From Diphasiastrum complanatum (taxonomy: Eukaryota > Streptophyta > Lycopodiopsida > Lycopodiales > Lycopodiaceae): DNA of 64,000 nt. The notes below the pieces were generated by a model. It did no database searches. It was given only the letters and a program-made list of their open reading frames with translations, and was not told where the DNA came from. The position numbers and the translations under genes were made by a program. The stretch covers positions 17,696 through 81,695 of the forward strand of contig MU832218.1 of assembly GCA_029204225.1 (NCBI GenBank), in the 5' to 3' direction. The stretch's first letter is position 1; every line of letters starts with the position of its first letter. Shown in pieces: positions 46,985 to 55,158 of the stretch.

Positions 46985-49900
46985 ATGAACGTAGCCACGG
47001 CTGATCTAGATTTAGTCTATGAAAGCATCACATAAGCAAGACTTAACCCTAGAAAGCAGGAGAGAGAAAGCTTAAAGAGACTAAAGAAGGAGATCATATC
47101 ATAAGCCAAGTAACAAATGACACAGAATCCCTACTTATAGCCAAGAGGAAGCCCTAGAAGGAAGCTTCCAGTGGCTAGGGCCAAACTGAGAGGGAAAATA
47201 GTGCGCCCTCCAAGAAGGCCCCCACTCTCAGTAATATGACCAAATAACCAATATAGTGAATCATAGGGCCCAAGGCCAACCATATAGTCTAAATGTCAAA
47301 TAATGAATAAAAAAGGGCCCAAAGCCTGCCTATGCATAAAGTAAAGTAAATGTAAATGGACATAGCGAATGTAATGAGCCGAGTCCATAACTCTCCCCGA
47401 CACAAAAATAAGACCCAACTGCCATAAAGGACTGGATCAAGTAACAGCAAGCCCTAGAGGATCAACTGGAACAGCATCTGGTGTAGTAACAACTGGAGCG
47501 ACAGCTGATGTAGAGGAATCAACAAGTGCGGCAAGAGCACGAGCCTGATCCGCAAGTGACGGTGTATGATAAAAGACATCAATAGGCTCCCATGTGGCCT
47601 CCTCAACAAGACGACCATCCCACTGGACTAGGAACTGAATCTGCCGACGGCATCGACTATGATGCAAACGCACCTGAAGGATAGTAGCAGGTAATAAAGG
47701 AAAGAGATCCGGTGCAGTAGGAAACTCAGCATCACGAGGAGCATCATCCTCAATAGCAGCACGTAATAAACTGACATGGAATATATCATAGGCACGTGTG
47801 GAAGCAGGAAGCTGAAGACGATATGTAACTGGACTAAGAACCTCCATTATACAATAAGGCCCATAATAACGTGGTGCAAGCTTCTCAGTAGAAGCATGGC
47901 CCTGAATAAAATGATGACGTGCAAACCGTAGGCGTAGATATACCATATCACCAACATGAAACTCAACATGACGTCGATGACGATCAACTGAAGCCTGATA
48001 ACGTTGCTGGACCTGCTGCAAATGGGAACTGGCCTGGAGAATAAGCTCGCGAGCACCTGATAGAAATGAAGACAGTGTCACAGGTGTATCCTCGGGAGGA
48101 AGAGGAATACAAAGTAAAAGAGGTGCATAACCATGAGATAATAAAAATGGTGCAACGCCAGTGCTGGTACTAACAGAGCTGTTATAGCTATACTCTGCCA
48201 AACATAAGTGCTGATCCCAATCCTTCCCTGAAGGAGTAACAAAATGGCGCAAATAATCTCAAGGATCCTGTTAAGGACCTCAGACTGCCCATCAGAAGTA
48301 GAATGATAAGCAGACCCCATAAAAAGCTATACATCCAATATACGCATAAGCTCTGTCCAGAACAATGATGTAAACTTACTATCCCGATCAGAAAGGATAG
48401 TACGAGGAAACCCATGTAGGCGAAATATCTCTGAAAGGAACAAGCGTGCACACTGCTCTGCTGTGATAGTACTGCGGACGGGTATGAAATGTGCCTGTTT
48501 CGAGAACCTGTCAACTACCACCATACATGAATCGTGACCACGACGGGTGCGGGGAAGGCCAATGATGAAGTCCATAGAAATATCAGTCCACTGGCGGTGA
48601 GGAATAGGCCAACTCTAAAGCAAACCAGCGGACTTAGCACGGGAGTACTTATTACGTAAGCATAAAGGACAGGTAAGAATAAGTACAACAAGCTCTTTCC
48701 TAAGGGACGGCCAATAGAAATGATCCTTAAGACGAGCATAAGACTTCTGAAAACCAAAATGACCTCCAACTGGGGACGAATGAGCATCCGACAACAACTG
48801 AGAACGGATACCCAAAGAACTAGGAATACAAAGAGAACCATAATGATAAAGACGGTGGTCAACAATGGAATAAGCCTGATGAGGTGAAGACGACATAGGT
48901 GGAGCAGAACTATAAACATCACGAAAATCAGAACATGTAAGATAAGCAGATGGAAGATCATCAAACCAGGAAGGGATCGTGGCAACAAGGGTATTCAATA
49001 AAGCAGGAAGTCTAGACAATGCGTCAGCAGCAGTGTTAGCACGACCAGGACGATACAAAATAGAAAAATCAAAAGATTGTAAAAACTGCAACCAACGAAA
49101 CTGACGATCACTAAGATCACGCTGGGAGAAGAGATAACGTAAGGACTGACGATCAGTAACGATATCAAAAGGAACACGGTACAGGTAATGGCGCCACTTC
49201 TTAAGAGCATAGATAATGGCAAGAAGCTCTTTCTCATGGACAGAATAACGTTGCTCATAAGAGCGTAAACGACGCGACTCATAAGCAATAATACACTGAG
49301 ACTGACGAAGCAAGGCACCCAAACCAACATTACTAGCATCGGTCTCAGCAATAAATTTCTGATCAAACTGTGGTAAACACAGGACAGAGGCCTCCACAAC
49401 AGCACGACGAAGAGTGTCAAAGGCGAACTGACAACCAGAAGTCCAAACAAAAGCACTAGACTTCTTCAAAAGGGCATGAAGAGGGGCAGCCACAGTGGCA
49501 AAGTGAGGAACAGGACAACGAAGGTGAGTAGCGAGACCAAGAAACATACGAACATGGTGGACATCTGTGGGAACAGGCCAATCAGCGATTGCCCGAACCT
49601 TATGAGGGTCCAAACGAATACGACCATCACAAATGAGAAATCCTAATAACTCAATCTCAACAACAGCAAAGGAACACTTAGAAAGTTTAGCAAACAACTG
49701 GTGATGAACAAGCAATTGAAAAACAGATGAAAGATGTAACACATGCTCATCAAGAGTCTTACTAAAAACAAGATTATCATCAAAATAAACTAAAACACAA
49801 CGACCAAGGAGAGGACGCATGATGTTATTCATCACATTCTGGAACGTAGGTGGACCATTAGTAACACCAAAAGGAAGAACAAGAAACTCATACAAACCAA

Positions 49901-52900
49901 GATGGGTACGAAACGCAGTCTTGTGTTCGTCCGAAGGATGCATCCTAATCTGGTGATAGCCGGAACGTAAGTCTATCTTAGAGAAAAGATGAGAGGTGCC
50001 TAACTCGTCAAAGAGATCATCCATGTGAGGAATAGAATACTGGTTACAGATGGTCAACTTATTGAGGGCACGATAATCAATGCAGAGGCATTTGGAACCA
50101 TCTTTCTTACTGACAAGGAGAACAGGGGCACCAAAAGGATTGTGACTAGGAACAATAAGGCCCTGATCTAGTAAAGCAGTAATCTGAAGCTCAACCTCAT
50201 CACGCTCAGACTTAGACATACGGTAAGGAGGCCGGGAGGGAGGAGCAGAACCAGGACGCAAATCAATATGGTGGTTCACATCACGTAATGGTGGTAGCGT
50301 CGTAGGTTCTAAAAAGACAAATGCATACTGATGTAATAAGTCAGAGATCACCTGAGGAACAGCTGCTGGAGGAGAGGTAGTCACTGGAGAATCTACTGCA
50401 GCACGCTGAACACATAATAAAGCTGCACAATGAGCCTTAGGTAGGCTGCGGATAAACTGCTTCCCGCTGATCAGCTGGAAATCTGCCTGAGAATCAATAC
50501 CAGCAAGTGAGTGGGTCACTGCATCATGAACAAATGTCAATGTCTGTTGAGCCAGGTCCAAAGTAACCGCTCCCAATGAAGCAAACCAATCAGCACCAAG
50601 GATAAGGTCATAGCGCTCCAGAGGAATGATATAAAGATCTGCCTGTCCAGAAAAATCACCAATGCGGTAGGATAATCCCTGAAACATCTGAGAACTAGGA
50701 AATGCGTGAGAACTGGCAACCTCGACTGTGAGAGGCTGTGGAGCAGGAATAGGTGAAGCACGTATCCGGCTGAGAACATAACTGCTGATAAAGGAATGAG
50801 TGCTGTCGGTATCAACTAAAGCAATATACTCACGACCAGTAATGCGCACACGTAGCCGAATGGAGCGAGGACCGGGGCACCCTGTCCAGGTAGCATAAGC
50901 AAGCTAAGCATGGCAAGTAGCAGGAAGTAAATCAGTAGAAGGCTCAGGAGATAGATCAGGCTCATCAGATATATGAATGTAGATATCGGACTCATCTGGG
51001 GTAGTGCCCTCATGGTAGAAAACAGCAGTAGAAATAGGCAGGGGCTGGCGGCAATCACGGGCAATGTGGTCAGGACTCTTACAACGAAAGCAAAGACGCT
51101 TCTGCTGAATGTCAGCAAACTCTGCAGACGTGTAACGTCGGACAAAAGCAGGACGAGGAGGCGGAGGGCGAGGAGCGGGAGAAGTAAGAGAAGAGGTCGG
51201 GACGACAGTGGATGGGGCAGATGGGGCCGGAGATGGTAGAGGTGAAAGAGATGGACGGGGTCGGGAAAAGCGAAAGGGAGCAGGATCATGGTACTTATGC
51301 TGTAAAGTACTAGCAAGGGACATGGCCTCAACAAGTGTGGGTGGACGGAAAGAAGAGGCATCGTATCGTAGAGCACCACGACGTCCAGCAATGTAGCGAG
51401 AAATAAGCTCGGTGGGCTGAAGATCTGTAAAGAGGTAGGAAAGGTCAATAAACTGATCTGTATAGGAAGAAAGATCACCAGTCTGAGTAAGACTACGGAA
51501 TATATCACGCTGGCGGCTCAACCACTGAGGGTCAATCATAGCATGACGAAGATCACGACGAAAGGTAGGCCATAACTGGAGACCGTCCTGATCAGGGTCA
51601 AGTCGGTAGACCCGCCACCAAGTGGCAGCACGTCCATCTAAATGTAAGGCGGCTAACTGGATCTTCTGAGGATCAGTCTTAGGGTAAATCTGAAAATAAG
51701 TATCAAGCTTTGCAAACCAATTTTCTAACAAGTTCTCGTCAGAGGAACCAGAATAAGTGGCAAGTTGTACCCGATCACGAAAATCTCGAGCAAAATGTGG
51801 CTCAGGAGCTAGATGTCGTGGAAAATGTGACTCAGGAGCTGTAGGACGTGGAAAACCGGGTGGTGGGTTAGGTGGAAAATGAGGCCCACCGCCAAAGGAA
51901 GTAGACGAGGATGGAAGTCCAAATGGAGACCCAAATGATGAATGAACAGGGGCTTTGCCAGGTCCATGTGGCTGTAAGGAATCAATCTGTGACTGCATAG
52001 TGGCAAAGCCAGTCTGTAGAGTGGTAAAACTGGTCATCATTTGGTCGAAACGACTACTGAGGAGAGTAAGAGAGTCACGCATATCAGAAAACTGTTCATC
52101 TAAAGGTCCGGAATGACTCGCAGGTGTAGTGGGTGAGCTAGCCATGAGGAAGAAAAAGTAAGCGAGAAAAGAAATGTGCTAAACAATTGGACGAACTGAA
52201 GGAGAGGACATAAGTCGTCACAACAGGCACGCCAATGAAAAGACACAATAGAACTCGCAATGTAAGATGAACGGAAAGGACAACTAAGTAAGAAATACCT
52301 CATAACCACAACCGGAAGTGAGCTGAAAAATAGCGGCGATATGTCGAGGTACCGGACAGCCTCCAAAAAAGATGCTAAGGGCCCGACAACGTGGAGTAAA
52401 CGGTGGGTAAAAGTATGGGAAACAATAATGGACTATGGGGCTGGAAAGGGAGCAGCCAAGGAAAGGAAGTGATAACAAAAAGGAGGTATGGGCAGCGAGG
52501 AAACAAGGCTGAAAAATCAGAGATCGCCCTTCAAGGGTAAAAAAGAAGTTTGCGATAAAGACGGGGAGCAATCCCGATGCGCAATGAAGTTGGGTGGGAG
52601 TGGCTTTCTAAGCATCTAGGCGTGTTTGTATTGTCCGGGGTAGGGTTGCGAACACAGACAGCAGTGTAGGAGGGTGAGCTGAAATTGAGGCGGATGTAGG
52701 GCGCCAGCTATGGTGGAGTGTGGGCGTCCAAGAGAGGTAGTAAACGGCCAAAAAAAAATTGGATCAAAAAGATGGGTTGGTAGGGCGCTAGGAGTGGCTT
52801 ATGGAAGGTGGCGAATAGGGGCAGCAAAAAGCGGAAATTTTCAGCAAAGGAAGGAGCAGTACGGCGCTGGTCAGCAAGCATGAGGGCGCCCAATAGGGCA

Positions 52901-55126
52901 GCAAATAGGAGGCAGTAGGGCGCCCAAAATAGGGGAGGAAAAAGGCTGAAAATGCAGCAGTAGGCAGCCAGCAAGAGGGCGCTAGAAATGGGCAGCAAGT
53001 GGGCGCCTGTCCTCCTCCGATCCGTCATGAAAATCTGCAAGACAAGTGTGGAGAAATGCTGAAGATCCGACTGAAAAATGGTGAAGATCCAAGCTGAAGA
53101 TGGGCGCCCTCCTGTGAGAGAAAAATCTGCTCAATGGAGATGCTCAGGAAAGTGCTCTGATACCACGTCATGAACGTAGCCACGGCTGATCTAGATTTAG
53201 TCTATGAAAGCATCACATAAGCAAGACTTAACCCTAGAAAGCAGGAGAGAGAAAGCTTAAAGAGACTAAAGAAGGAGATCATATCATAAGCCAAGTAACA
53301 AATGACACAGAATCCCTACTTATAGCCAAGAGGAAGCCCTAAAAGGAAGCTTCCAGTGGCTAGGGCCAAACTGAGAGGGAAAATAGTGCGCCCTCCAAGA
53401 AGGCCCCCACTCTCAATAATATGACCAAATAACCAATATAGTGAATCATAGGGCCCAAGGCCAACCATATAGTCTAAATGTCAAATAATGAATAAAAAAG
53501 GGCCCAAAGCCTGCCTATGCATAAAGTAAAGTAAATGTAAATGGACATGGCGAATGTAATGAGCCGAGTCCATAACTGAGAGAGAGAGAGAGAGAGAGAG
53601 AAGGCTTTACTATTAGTCTTGTCTGTACCTGAAGGCACACAAGACAAAAGTACATCTCAAGTGTATAAAACAGATTTAAGAGAGTATGAAAACGTCTCCA
53701 AATTATACAAAACAATGAGCTAAAAAATCCCTAAATGGAAACTCAATCTCAATCTTATGACATACAACATGGTAGGTACAATGATCTAGTCCAAAAGGAC
53801 TATGAAAATCTCCGGTCTAAAAAACAGCAGACAAGACTCTAAGAAAAGAGGAGTGTAAAAAGCACTAACTATTAGTTGGCCATTTATTAGCCTATAGAGG
53901 CCTAAAGAGGCATCCACCTTGTTTATTAAGGTAAGGGAGCCTTTTGAGCCCTAGTAAGCTTTACAAGGCTTTACTGCATTAACCTTAATTTTAATGCAGA
54001 TGACACTCCCCATACTTAGAAATTTTTTGTCCTCAAAGATTGCAGGTTCAGTCCTTCCTCCAGTTTTAGATTGCATCTAGAATCTAGATGGGAGACCTCA
54101 GACAAGCATGTAAACTCGTACAACTGTGATCTATCAACGTGTTACTTCAAGATTTCGGTACTTGATTTTTAAATCACGACGCAGTGACGCACATTAGTGA
54201 TGGTTTTGAGAAGATTCATTTTTCCCTTACCTACATGCATGGATGATGGTCTTACTCTTGATAAAAAAAAACACGATTGTTATCAACAGCTGTTCGAACG
54301 AACCGCAATTTGAACCAAGCTAGTTCGAACCGGTGAAGTTGTCCCTATCTTCAGCTAGAGGAATTGAGTATCATCCAAGGAGCAAACCTGGAGGTATTAT
54401 TCATACTAGGTCTTTCCCAAGAAGCCATCATGGAAACATCTCAAGGATCAATCAACTAAAGAGAAATCATGGAGACTAGATGGCTTCCTAGCAAGCTAAA
54501 ATTCTAAAGAAGAGAATGTGAGGGGGGGGATCTTCACCTACACTCTTCCAAGTTCCAATACTTGAGCTTACTTTTGCCCAACTTGAAGGTTTGGGACAGT
54601 TCATACATGGAGAATCATGCAAAAGTTGTGAAGACCGCTGGCCTACTCGAGGATGCCTTCAAAACAAATGGATTTAAATTATCTTTAAGGAACTCGAGGC
54701 TGCTCAATTCAAATCCTTGTTCTACGATTTAGAAGAACACGGCCCCTCCAGTATGAGGGCTGAGAAAGGCATTCCTCACAATTTTTGACCACAAGGTTAT
54801 GAAATGAGCGTTAAAGAGTAGATGGACAAGAAAAGCTAAGTCTAAGCTACTAGATGTTCTAGAAGGTATTTGAGGCAAGGTATTTAAATGTGTTTTAGAT
54901 GTATTTGATACTAGGTTTAAAAGTATTTGATACAAGGTATTTAAATGTGTTTTAGATGCTTTTTTATGGCTATTTTTCTTTTCTAAGACATCTAACAAAA
55001 TTTACAAAAGAAACCCAAAACAAAAAAAAATAACAAAAACAAAACAACAACAAAAAAAAAACAAAGAAAAACAAAAAACAAACAAACCAACCAACCAACC
55101 AACAAACAAACAAGAAAACAAAAACA

Positions 55127-55158
<32 letters not shown>

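Larger units (their letters stand above)
46986..53572 (-). mobile_element. Young Ty3/gypsy chromovirus-like element, minus strand
   Basis: Two 402-bp LTRs differ at about three positions (about 99.3% alike). Minus-strand primer site TGGTATCAGAGCA (53,153-53,165) is 5 bases inside the 5' LTR. A GGGGAGAG purine run lies next to the 3' LTR, and a single gag-pol frame carries a C-terminal chromodomain. Flanks are AGTTA on the left and TAACT on the right, inverted rather than direct, and then GA repeats on both sides. It lies in the 10.3-kb PUMY intron in the gene's own direction. It has three in-frame TAG codons and one frameshift, so it is not autonomous as read. Confidence 0.95.

Noticed and set aside
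48995-49456. Hydrophobic minus-strand frames (also 50,816-51,508) resembling membrane proteins
   Set aside because: Off-frame shadows of the gypsy RT and Gag; the in-frame reading carries the conserved motifs.
50904-50906. Programmed readthrough between Gag and Pol in the gypsy element
   Set aside because: Kept only as an alternative: the following context (CTT) is not the classic CAR-YYA, and the downstream TAGs at Gln positions look like decay.
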